Assembly (NCBI GenBank): GCA_964512085.1
Contig: CAZEIU010000005.1
Coordinates: 1-32,234, forward strand
Origin: JAUPVL01 sp964512085
GTDB lineage: Bacteria > Patescibacteriota > Saccharimonadia > CAILAD01 > BJGX01
Length of the DNA: 32,234 bases
Direction: 5' to 3'
Part shown: in pieces, positions 1 through 7,329 of the stretch
Position numbering within the stretch: position 1 is the first letter of the stretch
How the letters are laid out: each line of letters begins with the position of its first letter
Program-made: the position numbers and the translations under genes
The notes under the pieces: model-generated
What the model was told of the DNA's origin: nothing
The model's input: only the letters and a program-made list of their open reading frames with translations
Database searches by the model: none

Positions 1-1
1 T

Positions 2-127
2 GAAATCATGGATCTTAAAGCAAGTGAATTAAAAGAGCTTAAAGGATTTGGTCAAAAAGCCTATGAAGAAGTTTTAGAAAAACTTGAAGAATTAGGCGTA
101 AGTAATGTAGAAAAAGAGCAAGAGTAA
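2..127 (+). CDS. rpoA: RNA polymerase alpha subunit, C-terminal end (partial)
   Basis: Only the last 41 codons are present, entering from the left edge in the frame that ends at TAA 125-127. The peptide includes ELKELKGFGQKAYEEVLEKL, which resembles the second helix-hairpin-helix part of the alpha C-terminal domain (E. coli has [20 protein letters not shown] at the same place). The alpha-CTD contacts upstream promoter DNA and activators. The next gene, 4 nt downstream, is rplQ, and rpoA-rplQ is the usual bacterial order, which supports the call. The peptide ends in a short acidic tail. The identity is inferred from this short match and from synteny. Confidence 0.85.
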   Translation, partial: EIMDLKASELKELKGFGQKAYEEVLEKLEELGVSNVEKEQE

Positions 128-131
128 AAAA

Positions 132-638
132 ATGCATCGTCACGCTTATAGTACCAAGAAACTATCAAGAACATCCGGACCTCGTCGGGCTGTTTTGCGT
201 GGCTTACTCGATAGTTTAATTCTATATGAACGCATTGAAACCACCGAGACCAAGGCCAAGGTTTTGGCGCCATTTTTTGAGAAACAAGTAACCTATGCAA
301 AAAAGCAAAACTTAGCCTCTTATAGGCAAATAATGAGCAATACGATTAATCCGGTTGCAGCTCAAAAACTAAATTACGATTTAGTAAATGGCTTTAAGTC
401 TCGTAATGGTGGATATACCAGAATTATAAAAACCGGAACTAGATTGGGTGATGGGGCACCAATGGCCATTATTGAGCTTGTATTAGACGAAGAGTATCTT
501 AAGAATCAATCGACTAACACAGCTAAAGCCGAGCCTAAAAAAGCCAACTCCACCAAGTCAAAGAGTAAAAAAGCTCCAAAGAACGAAGTAAAAACCAAAA
601 TCACCGGCGTCAAACCAAAAAAAGAGGATAAAAAGTAA
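132..638 (+). CDS. rplQ: 50S ribosomal protein L17 with basic C-terminal tail
   Basis: The 168-residue protein begins MHRHAYSTKKLSRTSGPRRA, the L17 N-terminus that inserts into 23S rRNA near the exit tunnel. The conserved core (SLILYERIETTETKAKVLAP, GGYTRIIKTGTRLGDGAPMA) occupies about residues 1-120. Residues from about 125 to the end form a Lys/Ser/Ala-rich tail that short bacterial L17 proteins lack. The start ATG lies 4 nt after the rpoA stop. The stop shares one base with the rplM start (TAATG at 636-640), so translation is probably coupled. It belongs to the rpoA-rplQ-rplM-rpsI operon. Confidence 0.97.
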   Translation: MHRHAYSTKKLSRTSGPRRAVLRGLLDSLILYERIETTETKAKVLAPFFEKQVTYAKKQNLASYRQIMSNTINPVAAQKLNYDLVNGFKSRNGGYTRIIKTGTRLGDGAPMAIIELVLDEEYLKNQSTNTAKAEPKKANSTKSKSKKAPKNEVKTKITGVKPKKEDKK

Positions 639-1078
639 TGAAAACTTATTCTGCCAAACAAAACGAAATTGTATCTGACTGGGTTCTTATTGATGCCAAA
701 AATCAAACTTTAGGCCGACTGGCTAGTACTATAGCAACCATTCTTACTGGTAAGAATAAACCGTCATACACCCCCAACGTAATATCTGGTGATAAGGTAG
801 TAGTAATTAACTCTGCCAAGATAAAAGTTACTGGTCAAAAATTAACTGACAAAATGTACTACCGTCACACTGGTTACCCAGGAGGAATTCGTGAAATTAG
901 TTTGCGAGAGCAGTTAGTAAAAAACCCCAACAAAGTTATTGAAGACGCTGTAAGCGGTATGCTTCCTAAGAACAAACTTCAGGCTAAAATGTTAAAAAAT
1001 TTAAAAGTGTATGCCAATGATGAACACCCCCATTCTAGTCAAAAGTTAACAACTATTACTATGGAGAAAACTAAATGA
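638..1078 (+). CDS. rplM: 50S ribosomal protein L13
   Basis: 146 residues, close to the usual 142. L13 is an early-assembly protein of the large subunit. Visible family motifs are the N-terminal WVLIDAKNQTLGRLAS, the central KVVVINSAKIKVTGQK and RHTGYPGGIRE, and the C-terminal VSGMLPKNKLQAKMLKNLKV. It overlaps rplQ by 1 nt and rpsI by 4 nt (ATGA at 1075-1078), as expected for the coupled rplM-rpsI pair. The TGA stop inside this overlap is the best local evidence that UGA is read as a stop, which excludes the UGA-glycine code of Gracilibacteria and SR1. Confidence 0.98.
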   Translation: MKTYSAKQNEIVSDWVLIDAKNQTLGRLASTIATILTGKNKPSYTPNVISGDKVVVINSAKIKVTGQKLTDKMYYRHTGYPGGIREISLREQLVKNPNKVIEDAVSGMLPKNKLQAKMLKNLKVYANDEHPHSSQKLTTITMEKTK

Positions 1079-1473
1079 GTCCAAAAACCCAATATTACCC
1101 AGGCGTAGGTAGAAGAAAACGAGCCATAGCTACCGCTAGACTTGTTGATGGAAAAGGCCAGATTTTAATAAATGAAAAAACAATTACCGATTATTTTGGC
1201 AAAGATGAATACGAATCAATTATTCGATCGCCATTAGTTTTGTTGTCTAAAGATAAATCGTCTGACGTCAGTATTAAAGTTAGTGGTGGCGGGCTGAAGG
1301 CTCAGGCAGAAGCTGCTCGATTAGCAATTGCTAGAGCATTATTGGCTCTCAATGAAGACTACCGAGCAAGCTTAAGAAAAGAAGGTTTACTCACGCGTGA
1401 CTCGCGCGTTAAAGAACGTAAAAAACCAGGGCTTAAGAAGGCTCGCAAAGCTCCGCAGTTCTCTAAACGTTAA
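1075..1473 (+). CDS. rpsI: 30S ribosomal protein S9
   Basis: 132 residues. S9 reaches the P-site tRNA through its basic C-terminal tail, seen here as RDSRVKERKKPGLKKARKAP followed by QFSKR. The N-terminal GVGRRKRAIATARLVDGKG and the central VSGGGLKAQAEAARLAIARA are S9 hallmarks. It overlaps rplM by 4 nt and is the last gene of the operon. A strong Rho-independent terminator begins 5 nt after its stop. Confidence 0.98.
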   Translation: MSPKTQYYPGVGRRKRAIATARLVDGKGQILINEKTITDYFGKDEYESIIRSPLVLLSKDKSSDVSIKVSGGGLKAQAEAARLAIARALLALNEDYRASLRKEGLLTRDSRVKERKKPGLKKARKAPQFSKR

Positions 1474-1477
1474 CTAC

Positions 1478-1504
1478 AAAAAATCCGCTACATGCGGATT
1501 TTTT
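1478..1504 (+). terminator. Rho-independent terminator of the rplQ-rplM-rpsI operon
   Basis: An 11-bp stem (AAAAAATCCGC at 1478-1488 paired with GCGGATTTTTT at 1494-1504) has a 5-nt loop and ends in six T. Its T-run is directly followed by the -10 box of the next gene, so terminator and promoter are fused head to tail. Confidence 0.92.
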
Positions 1505-1512
1505 GCTATAAT
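1504..1512 (+). promoter_or_regulatory. Extended -10 promoter giving a leaderless mRNA for the RCK channel-like gene
   Basis: The sequence TGC-TATAAT is a perfect extended -10. Six bases separate the hexamer from ATG 1519, so the usual start point (about 7 nt after the hexamer) falls on the A of ATG. No Shine-Dalgarno sequence is possible in such a message. Confidence 0.75.
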
Positions 1513-1518
1513 TGGGTT

Positions 1519-2505
1519 ATGTCACCCAATAGACGTTCGTTTTTGAGATTAGTTTTGGCAAGCATTGCAGTTATTGCTGCCTCTACTTATTTACTAAGCC
1601 TATTTGAGCATATTAGTTACTCTGAAGGCCTGTACAGATCAATTTATATTGTATTATCACACCACGACAACTTTCATATGGACGATGTTGGCTCAAGGGT
1701 TGTTATAATTGCGCTTATAGTACTGAGTTTGATCGTAATAGCCTATTTGCTCAAAACGCTTGCAGATTATATGATTAATTTAGGAGACGGCTTAAAAAGA
1801 AATAAAATGAAAGCAAAACTAGTAAATGCAAAAGATCACTACATAGTCTGTGGGCTTGGTAGTGTAGGTATGAATATAGCCAAAGAACTATCTTTAGAAA
1901 AAGTGAAGTTTGTTGGTATTGATAAAGACGAGAATTTAGTAAAAGATGCCATAGCTCGTGGGTTTACTGCATTTGTCGGCGACGGAACCAAAGAGGAGGT
2001 ATTACACAGAGCCAAGATTGACAAGGCCCGAGGCTTGGTTGCAGCTCTTGGGGATGATTCTAGTAACTTATTTGTAACACTTACTTCACGCCAGATAAAT
2101 CCTCATCTCTATATTGTAACCAGAGCTAATCACAGTGAAAATGTTTCTAGAATCGAAAAGGCTGGAGCCGACAAAGTAGCTATGCCAAATCAAATTGGCG
2201 GATTCCATATGGCTACCATGCTCATTCGCCCCGGAGTGGTTGATTTTATGGAGATATTAAGTGCAAAATCGAACTCAGAGCTTGAGGTAGAAGAAGTTAT
2301 TATCCCTAAGCACTCAGTAGTGGTAGGAATGCGACTCAAGCAATTTTTACACACCGCAAGCACATCGGCTACAGTCTTGGCGCTAAATAGCGTAGATGGT
2401 ACTAGCAAGGTAAACCCTAGCGGCGATGAAATACTCTATTCTGGTGACAAACTAATTCTTATGGGCACTCGATCGCAGCTAGATACACTAAGCCAACAAT
2501 TATAA
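1519..2505 (+). CDS. Two-TM ion channel-like protein with RCK (TrkA-N/TrkA-C) domains, atypical pore
   Basis: 328 residues from ATG 1519. The longer frame starting at 1492 begins inside the upstream terminator and upstream of the -10 box, so it is rejected. TM1 is about residues 9-27 and TM2 about 59-82. The RCK Rossmann fold starts near 107 (YIVCGLGSVGMNIAKEL, the GxGxxG nucleotide-binding loop; GIDKDE at 133-138; GDGT at 154-157), followed by a TrkA-C-like domain from about 245. This is the architecture of MthK-type ligand-gated K+ channels. The pore-loop stretch (about 36-58, SIYIVLSHHDNFHMDDVGSR) lacks the canonical TVGYG filter, so K+ selectivity is doubtful. It could be a divergent cation channel or a nucleotide sensor. 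The RluA gene follows closely. Confidence 0.82.
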   Translation: MSPNRRSFLRLVLASIAVIAASTYLLSLFEHISYSEGLYRSIYIVLSHHDNFHMDDVGSRVVIIALIVLSLIVIAYLLKTLADYMINLGDGLKRNKMKAKLVNAKDHYIVCGLGSVGMNIAKELSLEKVKFVGIDKDENLVKDAIARGFTAFVGDGTKEEVLHRAKIDKARGLVAALGDDSSNLFVTLTSRQINPHLYIVTRANHSENVSRIEKAGADKVAMPNQIGGFHMATMLIRPGVVDFMEILSAKSNSELEVEEVIIPKHSVVVGMRLKQFLHTASTSATVLALNSVDGTSKVNPSGDEILYSGDKLILMGTRSQLDTLSQQL

Positions 2506-2511
2506 AAATTG

Positions 2512-3414
2512 ATGAAAAAATATAGTTTCGTGGCTGATTATTTAGAAGAAGGCAAGCGTGTCGATTTTGTTTTATCGCAAAAGTACTCAGAATATGGGCG
2601 TAGTAAATGGCAGACAATAATAGATAACTCAGATGTTGCGGTAAATAATAAACACGTTAAATCTAGCTATGTACTGAAGCTTAATGATTTTGTAGAGGTA
2701 AATATTGAGAAGCAAAAAGGAATGAATAAAGAGGTTATTGAGATTATTAAAAAACCAGAGGTATTGTTTATGGACGATCAGATTGTAGTTATAAACAAAC
2801 CGGCCGGATTGGTAGTTTATTCGCCCAATAGTTCTAATCAAGAGTCGGTAGCCAGAATATTTGCTGATAAAATAAATTATAAAGACAATGAACGATCTGG
2901 TATAGTGCACCGTTTAGATAAAGACACTTCTGGAGTTATGGTTTTGGCACGCACCTTGCAAGCAAAGAACGATCTGCAGTCTCAGTTTAAGAATCGCAAA
3001 GTGCAAAAAAAATATATTGCTCTTGTAGAGGGTAGCTTGAAAGAACCAAAAGCAAAAATAGACCTTCCTATTGCGAGAAGCAAGGTAAGTCCTACCAAAA
3101 TGACTATAAGTGCAGAAGGTAAAAGGTCTTTAAGTGAATATAAAGTAATAAAAAAATATAAGCATTGTAGTTTGATAGAAGTAAAGTTATTTACCGGCAG
3201 AACCCACCAAATTAGAGTTCAATTTGCTCACATTGGGCATCCTATTGTGGGCGACAGTAAGTACGGTAGAGCAAAAAACCGCGTTAATTTAAACAGACAA
3301 TTTTTGCATGCCAGTAGCCTGAAGTTTGAGTTGCCTACTGTCGATTCTTCAAAAGAATATAATTTTACGGCACCACTACCAGATGAACTGCAAGAATTTT
3401 TAAAAAACTTATAA
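2512..3414 (+). CDS. RluA-family 23S rRNA/tRNA pseudouridine synthase
   Basis: 300 residues from ATG 2512; a TTG one codon upstream is the only longer option. An S4-like RNA-binding domain occupies about residues 12-75. The catalytic domain carries the RluA motif HRLDKDTSG at 133-141, whose Asp136 is the expected nucleophile. Further family motifs are VVINKPAGLVVYSP and FTGRTHQIRVQFAHIGHPIVGDSKYG (given here only as a landmark near residues 226-251). It isomerises uridine to pseudouridine in structured RNA. The exact target (RluD-, RluC- or RluA-like) cannot be settled by reading. The gene starts 6 nt after the channel gene and ends 2 nt before the holB-like gene, without Shine-Dalgarno sites. 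Confidence 0.9.
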   Translation: MKKYSFVADYLEEGKRVDFVLSQKYSEYGRSKWQTIIDNSDVAVNNKHVKSSYVLKLNDFVEVNIEKQKGMNKEVIEIIKKPEVLFMDDQIVVINKPAGLVVYSPNSSNQESVARIFADKINYKDNERSGIVHRLDKDTSGVMVLARTLQAKNDLQSQFKNRKVQKKYIALVEGSLKEPKAKIDLPIARSKVSPTKMTISAEGKRSLSEYKVIKKYKHCSLIEVKLFTGRTHQIRVQFAHIGHPIVGDSKYGRAKNRVNLNRQFLHASSLKFELPTVDSSKEYNFTAPLPDELQEFLKNL

Positions 3415-3416
3415 AT

Positions 3417-4265
3417 ATGCAGTATCCAGTCACCGAAACCACTCAAAAAAAGATAAATTCTATCGTTCAAAATCAATCTGGCTGCTATATTTTTTGTGGT
3501 GATGACAATCTTGGTAAACTAGAGGCTATAGAAGAAATAGCCAAAAAGCTTTTAGACTCCAATAATTTTGAAAAATTACGAAATGATTTCTCAGAAGAAT
3601 TTATAGAAGTTTCTCCAAAAGAAAATAAAGCAATCTCTATTACAGAAATCCACGATCTCAATAAAAAACTTTGGCAGAAATCTAGCTCAAAGCAACGGCT
3701 TGTAGTTATAAATGGCATTGACAACATTGGCTTAGAAGCTGCCAATGCAACTTTAAAAAATCTTGAAGATTCCCCAGATAATACGGTTTTTTTACTTATT
3801 GCATCACATCTTTCATCTGTTTTGCCAACAATTGTTTCGAGATCGCAAATAATAAATTTTGAGCTACCTGAAAAATCTAGCTTAATAGAATATATATCAA
3901 AACAATACAATGTTTCACAACATGATACCAAAGAAGTATTAGATATAGCCCTAGGCAATCCTGACTTGGCTATAGAAATTATCAATAATAACAACAAAGA
4001 AGATTATAGATTGTTAGCCCAGCAAGCAAATGTTTTTGCTACCAAAAGTATTACAGAAAAGTTTGTAGTGGCCGATGCAGTATATCAATCAAAAAAAAGC
4101 CGAGAGTTTATACAGTATCTAACCTATACATTGCGTTCTGAATCTACTATACTTAACCACGTGGAAGTTTTAGAAAGCATTTTGCAAGCTTGCAAACAAA
4201 TTGACTTTAATGTTAACCCTAGGCTGGTTTTAGAAAATCTCGCCTTACAACTTGAAGGGGAATAA
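3417..4265 (+). CDS. holB: DNA polymerase III delta' (clamp-loader)-like subunit
   Basis: 282 residues of AAA+ clamp-loader type. The P-loop is degenerate (GDDNLGK, 28-34), as is normal for delta', which does not hydrolyse ATP. The sequence QRLVVINGIDNIGLEAANAT followed by LKNLEDSPDNTVFLLIAS matches the delta'/DnaX segment in which helices follow the Walker B position. IVSRSQIINFELP near residue 138 corresponds to the SRC/sensor-1 region. The C-terminal half is poorly conserved. The protein would help load the sliding clamp. It lies between the pseudouridine synthase and a TPR gene, with 2-3 nt gaps, suggesting a single transcript. A DnaX-like paralogue is less likely because of its short length and missing zinc motif. 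Confidence 0.82.
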   Translation: MQYPVTETTQKKINSIVQNQSGCYIFCGDDNLGKLEAIEEIAKKLLDSNNFEKLRNDFSEEFIEVSPKENKAISITEIHDLNKKLWQKSSSKQRLVVINGIDNIGLEAANATLKNLEDSPDNTVFLLIASHLSSVLPTIVSRSQIINFELPEKSSLIEYISKQYNVSQHDTKEVLDIALGNPDLAIEIINNNNKEDYRLLAQQANVFATKSITEKFVVADAVYQSKKSREFIQYLTYTLRSESTILNHVEVLESILQACKQIDFNVNPRLVLENLALQLEGE

Positions 4266-4268
4266 GAC

Positions 4269-4958
4269 ATGATTCTTGAGGTAATATTACTAGTGATAAT
4301 ATTTATCATCACTATTTTTGCTGTTGTAAATAAAAAGAGTTTTGTAGCCGACAAGATAATAAATAATCTTTCTGTAGCACCACCAAGCCAAGACGAGGTG
4401 CTAGACAGCCTATTAGAAATTGCTGGTAGATATTATGCCGAAAAAAATTTACTAGCTGCCGAAAAAGCATACCTAAAAGTATTACGCGTAGATCATAAAA
4501 ATAGCCTTGCTTACAGCCGGCTTGGTTTTATTTATTCTAGTCTCGGAAACAATGAAGATGCGATTGAGTGCTTTAAGATTGTCGCCGACACATATCCAAA
4601 CGCTGCAAGTTATCATAATCTTGCTATGATGTATTTTAAGACGCGTGAATTTGAGATGTCGGCAAAAGCATTAGAGAAATCACTCAATATGGAGATGAAG
4701 GTAAGCCGACTAGTAAGTTTAGCTCGTATATATAGAATACTCAATAAATTTGATTTACAAGTCGAGACACTTGAGAAAGCTAATGGGCTTGAGCCAGAAA
4801 ACACAGAAATAATGGTTCTTCTAGCTGACGCTTACTTGCATGAGAAAAAAGAAAAAGAGGCTAAGCTATTATTTAAAAAAGTACTAAAGTTGGAGCCAAA
4901 TAATCCTCGAGCTAGGGCAGCCATGCAACCTCCTCAGCAATTGAAAAAAGTTCGCTAA
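4269..4958 (+). CDS. Membrane-anchored TPR-repeat protein
   Basis: 229 residues. An N-terminal hydrophobic segment (about 2-20, MILEVILLVIIFIITIFAVV) should anchor the protein, with the rest probably cytoplasmic because basic residues follow the segment. From about residue 48 there are four to five TPR units, for example ..AEKAYLKVLRVDHKNSLAY.., ..LGNNEDAIECFKIVADTYP.. and ..EKEAKLLFKKVLKLEPNNP... TPRs act as protein-interaction scaffolds; the partner is unknown. It begins 3 nt after the holB-like gene and is the last coding gene before the tRNA block. A hydrolytic function is not supported. Confidence 0.85.
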   Translation: MILEVILLVIIFIITIFAVVNKKSFVADKIINNLSVAPPSQDEVLDSLLEIAGRYYAEKNLLAAEKAYLKVLRVDHKNSLAYSRLGFIYSSLGNNEDAIECFKIVADTYPNAASYHNLAMMYFKTREFEMSAKALEKSLNMEMKVSRLVSLARIYRILNKFDLQVETLEKANGLEPENTEIMVLLADAYLHEKKEKEAKLLFKKVLKLEPNNPRARAAMQPPQQLKKVR

Positions 4959-4969
4959 GCTGGTAAACT
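4941..4969 (+). promoter_or_regulatory. Promoter of tRNA-Tyr
   Basis: TTGAAA (4941-4946), a 17-nt spacer and TAAACT (4964-4969) preceded by TG form a good -35/extended -10 pair. It overlaps the end of the TPR gene, and transcription would start about 15 nt before the tRNA. Confidence 0.65.
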
Positions 4970-4992
4970 TAAATCTGTATTTTAAAACATAT

Positions 4993-5079
4993 GCCGGGTT
5001 AGCGAAGTGGTTAAACGCATCAGACTGTAAATCTGACGGCCTTGTGCCTTCGGGAGTTCGAATCTCTCACCCGGCACCA
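4993..5079 (+). tRNA. tRNA-Tyr (anticodon GTA)
   Basis: Acceptor arms GCCGGGT/ACCCGGC pair fully. The anticodon loop CTGTAAA presents GTA. A long variable arm makes it a class II tRNA, as bacterial tRNA-Tyr should be. The T-arm reads GGAGTTCGAATCTCT. Discriminator A and an encoded CCA (5077-5079) close the gene. Confidence 0.97.
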
Positions 5080-5083
5080 CGTC

Positions 5084-5180
5084 GACGAATTGTTATGACT
5101 TTTGTAAAACAGATAGAGCTATTTTACGACAGCCTTCACAAGTTCGTCTCCTTATCAATTAAAAAGTAAGCTTTTTAATT
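5084..5180 (+). repeat. Nested inverted repeats after tRNA-Tyr
   Basis: An outer stem (GACGAATTGT 5084-5093 with ACAAgTTCGTC 5138-5148, one bulged G) encloses an inner stem (TTGTAAAA 5102-5109 with TTTTACGA 5122-5129, one G-U pair). A third hairpin follows (AATTAAAAAG 5157-5166 with CTTTTTAATT 5171-5180, 4-nt loop). The last may serve as a weak terminator. A similar three-part arrangement with different bases occurs after the tRNA-Thr pair. Confidence 0.6.
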
Positions 5181-5202
5181 GCGTTATAAATAAAGAGAAT
5201 AC

Positions 5203-5279
5203 GCCCGCGTAGCTCAATTGGTTAGAGCAGCTGTTTTGTAAACAGCAGGTTGGGGGTTCGATTCCTCTCGCGGGCTCCA
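5203..5279 (+). tRNA. tRNA-Thr (anticodon TGT)
   Basis: Acceptor arms GCCCGCG/CGCGGGC pair fully. The anticodon stem GCTGT/ACAGC frames the loop TTTGTAA, giving anticodon TGT, which reads ACA. The T-loop is TTCGATT. CCA is encoded (5277-5279). A TTATAA-like -10 box lies at 5184-5189. It is separated from the next tRNA-Thr by one base, so they are co-transcribed. Confidence 0.97.
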
Positions 5280-5280
5280 C

Positions 5281-5355
<75 letters not shown>

Positions 5356-5361
5356 GTCGTC

Positions 5362-5459
5362 GTTTGATTGTTTAGGTTTTCGCAAAATCTTTAGAAAAAA
5401 TTTTGCTTCAACTCGCACAATCAAACTCCTCTACGATGAAAAAGGTTACTTTTTCATCG
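5362..5459 (+). terminator. Nested inverted repeats ending in a terminator-like hairpin after the tRNA-Thr pair
   Basis: The outer stem is GTTTGATTGT (5362-5371) with ACAATCAAAC (5417-5426), 10 bp perfect. The inner stem is GCAAAAT (5382-5388) with ATTTTGC (5400-5406). A final 11-bp hairpin, CGATGAAAAAG (5434-5444) with CTTTTTCATCG (5449-5459), has a GTTA loop. The last hairpin is likely the terminator of the tRNA unit, although its T-run lies inside the stem. No reading frame is present here. Confidence 0.6.
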
Positions 5460-5475
5460 CTAAAAACCGTTTCTT

Positions 5476-5484
5476 TGGTAATAT
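5476..5484 (+). promoter_or_regulatory. Extended -10 promoter giving a leaderless PspC-purD mRNA
   Basis: TGG-TAATAT is followed after six bases by ATG 5491, so the expected start point is the first base of the start codon. No Shine-Dalgarno site is present. Confidence 0.6.
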
Positions 5485-5490
5485 ATACTT

Positions 5491-5712
5491 ATGCCCAAAA
5501 AATCAAAAAAACCAGAACCACAACTAGAGCTTGATACCAAAAACGCTCGCGTAGGAGGTGTAGCTAGCGGTATTGCCAAGTACTACAAAAAAGACCCTAT
5601 TTGGGTTAGAATAGCTGCAATTATACTTATTATACTTACCGGCATTATCCCGGGCTTAATAGTTTATGGTGCATTCTACTCACTCATGAAAAAGACCGAT
5701 GAGTCAAAATAA
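5491..5712 (+). CDS. PspC-domain small membrane protein
   Basis: 73 residues and nearly all PspC domain: GGVASGIAKYYKKDPIWVRI, followed by one hydrophobic helix (about 42-65, IAAIILIILTGIIPGLIVYG). In E. coli PspC is a membrane sensor that frees the phage-shock response upon envelope stress, but stand-alone PspC proteins such as this often occur without psp genes, and their role is unclear. The last 14 nt overlap the purD start, so the two are translated from one message. The start is set by the -10 box placed 6 nt upstream. Confidence 0.88.
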   Translation: MPKKSKKPEPQLELDTKNARVGGVASGIAKYYKKDPIWVRIAAIILIILTGIIPGLIVYGAFYSLMKKTDESK

Positions 5713-7003
5713 ACTGAATGTTCTTATTATAGGTTCGGGCGGTAGAGAGCACGCCTTAGCTTGGAAAATTAGTCAGTCTCCAAAACTTAATAAATTATAT
5801 GTAGCACCCGGTAATGCCGGTACTGCACAGGTAGCGATCAATGTTGATATTGATATTACAGCTCACAAAGAAGTCCTAGAGGTATGTAAACTTTATAATA
5901 TTGATTTTGTGGTTATTGGGCCTGACGATGTGCTTGCATCTGGGCTTGCTGATGAGCTACAAAAAAATAACATTCTAGTTTTTGGCCCAACCCAGTCGGC
6001 CGCTCAAATAGAGTCTTCAAAGTCGTTTGCTAAAAGAATAATGCTAAATGCAGGAGTAAATACTGCAAAGTATAAAGAATTCAACGATATTAACAAAGCA
6101 AATAAATATTTAGATCGAATTGATTACCCTGTAGTGATTAAAGCAGATGGTCTAGCATTGGGTAAAGGTGTGATAATTTGTCACAACAAAAAAGAAGCCC
6201 AAAAATCTCTTAAAAGTATGATGCTAGATGATATTTTTGGTGAATCTGGTAGCAAAGTAGTAATAGAGCAGTTCTTGGAGGGTACCGAAATAAGTTTGCA
6301 TGCATTTTGTGATAGTAAAACACATGCAATGCTTCCGAGCTCACAAGACCATAAACCAATAGGTGATGGCGATACCGGCCCGAATACCGGTGGTATGGGC
6401 ACTATTTCACCAGTACCATGGGCAAATCAAAATTATGTTGAAGATCTTGGTGGCGAGCTGGTCGGCCCTGTTCTGAATGAATTAAAATTACAAGATAGTA
6501 GTTTTAGTGGGCTGCTTTATCCGGGTTTAATGATCTCGAAAAATAATTATTATGTTATTGAATACAATGCTCGATTTGGCGACCCAGAGACCCAAAGCTA
6601 TATGCGCTTACTCAAGAGTGATTTATTAGAAATACTACTAGCTTGTGCCAAAGGCAACTTAGACAAGCTAAAAATAGAATGGGCTGGTGAGTTTGCTTGT
6701 TGTATTGTATTAGCTTCTGGCGGTTACCCAGGAAACTATAATAGAGGCGAGGTTATAACTGGTGTAGACGATGCCGAAAAGTTCGGCGATATTGTAGTAT
6801 TCTATGCCGGTACAAAGTTAGAAGGAGATAAGCTAGTAACCAATGGTGGCCGGGTACTTGGTGTAACTGCTACTGGCAAAACGCTCAATAAAGCATTAGA
6901 CAAGGCTTACGAAGCAGTAAAAAAGATTCACTTTAATGGAATGCAATACCGCACCGACATAGGTAAACGCCCAATACCAAATTGGATAAAAAAGCCAAAA
7001 TAA
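5699..7003 (+). CDS. purD: Phosphoribosylamine-glycine ligase (GAR synthetase)
   Basis: 434 residues, the normal PurD length. It joins glycine to phosphoribosylamine with ATP, the second step of de novo purine synthesis. Motifs in order: N-terminal NVLIIGSGGREHALAWKI (GSGGREHA at 11-18), APGNAGT, the ATP-grasp KADGLALGKGV, the PurD signature GDGDTGPNTGGMGT (about 223-236) and EYNARFGDPETQ near 288. All expected active-site stretches are intact, so it looks functional. No other pur gene is in the window; only PspC is its operon partner. An ATP-grasp enzyme of different specificity is unlikely given the exact signature. Confidence 0.96.
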   Translation: MSQNKLNVLIIGSGGREHALAWKISQSPKLNKLYVAPGNAGTAQVAINVDIDITAHKEVLEVCKLYNIDFVVIGPDDVLASGLADELQKNNILVFGPTQSAAQIESSKSFAKRIMLNAGVNTAKYKEFNDINKANKYLDRIDYPVVIKADGLALGKGVIICHNKKEAQKSLKSMMLDDIFGESGSKVVIEQFLEGTEISLHAFCDSKTHAMLPSSQDHKPIGDGDTGPNTGGMGTISPVPWANQNYVEDLGGELVGPVLNELKLQDSSFSGLLYPGLMISKNNYYVIEYNARFGDPETQSYMRLLKSDLLEILLACAKGNLDKLKIEWAGEFACCIVLASGGYPGNYNRGEVITGVDDAEKFGDIVVFYAGTKLEGDKLVTNGGRVLGVTATGKTLNKALDKAYEAVKKIHFNGMQYRTDIGKRPIPNWIKKPK

Positions 7004-7017
7004 GCTAAAATAAACCA

Positions 7018-7151
7018 GTTAGCACTTGGGCTAACCAAAACTTTAAACCAAGACATGTCTTTTTGAAGTTTTGAAAGGAAAAATAACACGGAAGTTTTTA
7101 GGTATTTATTGTGTCAAAATAAATTACCGCAAACGGCAATGTTATTTTGAC
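7018..7151 (+). repeat. Three successive stem-loops between purD and tRNA-Trp
   Basis: GTTAGC/GCTAAC (7018-7023 and 7030-7035) comes first. CAAAACTT/AAGTTTTG (7036-7043 and 7066-7073) then encloses the palindrome AAGACATGTCTT (7050-7061). A perfect 10-bp stem GTCAAAATAA/TTATTTTGAC (7113-7122 and 7142-7151) encloses a small CCG-caaa-CGG hairpin and ends 2 nt before tRNA-Trp. These structures fill the spacer; no reading frame is seen. They could be terminator, tRNA-processing or promoter elements. Confidence 0.55.
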
Positions 7152-7153
7152 GT

Positions 7154-7230
7154 AGGGGTGTAGCTCAGCTGGCTAGAGCGTCGGTCTCCAAAACCGAAGG
7201 TCGCGGGTTCGATCCCTGCCACCCCTGCCA
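7154..7230 (+). tRNA. tRNA-Trp (anticodon CCA)
   Basis: Acceptor arms AGGGGTG/CACCCCT pair fully. The anticodon stem TCGGT/ACCGA frames loop CTCCAAA, giving CCA, which reads only UGG. Discriminator G and encoded CCA (7228-7230) complete it. In many bacteria tRNA-Trp directly precedes secE; here secE lies 17 kb downstream. Confidence 0.97.
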
Positions 7231-7247
7231 ATATGCTATCGTCTTGA

Positions 7248-7268
7248 GACCCCATGGGTCGTTTTTTT
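7248..7268 (+). terminator. Rho-independent terminator after tRNA-Trp
   Basis: Stem GACCC (7248-7252) with GGGTC (7256-7260) and a 3-nt loop is followed after one G by seven T. Confidence 0.85.
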
Positions 7269-7329
7269 GATTCTCATTTATATTACTTAAGCTTGTATTT
7301 ATTACTAAAAAATAGTTAAATCTAACGAT

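Noticed and set aside
1076..1078. Possible recoding of UGA as in Gracilibacteria/SR1
   Set aside because: rplM ends at this TGA at the family's normal length, and all other genes read intact with the standard code; the tRNA-Trp anticodon is CCA.
1492..1518. Longer start for the RCK channel-like gene (ATG 1492)
   Set aside because: It lies inside the rpsI terminator and upstream of the TATAAT box at 1507-1512; ATG 1519 gives the natural N-terminus.
7154..7230. tRNA-Trp as an integration site for a mobile island
   Set aside because: No repeat of the tRNA 3' end, integrase or recombinase is visible downstream within the window.
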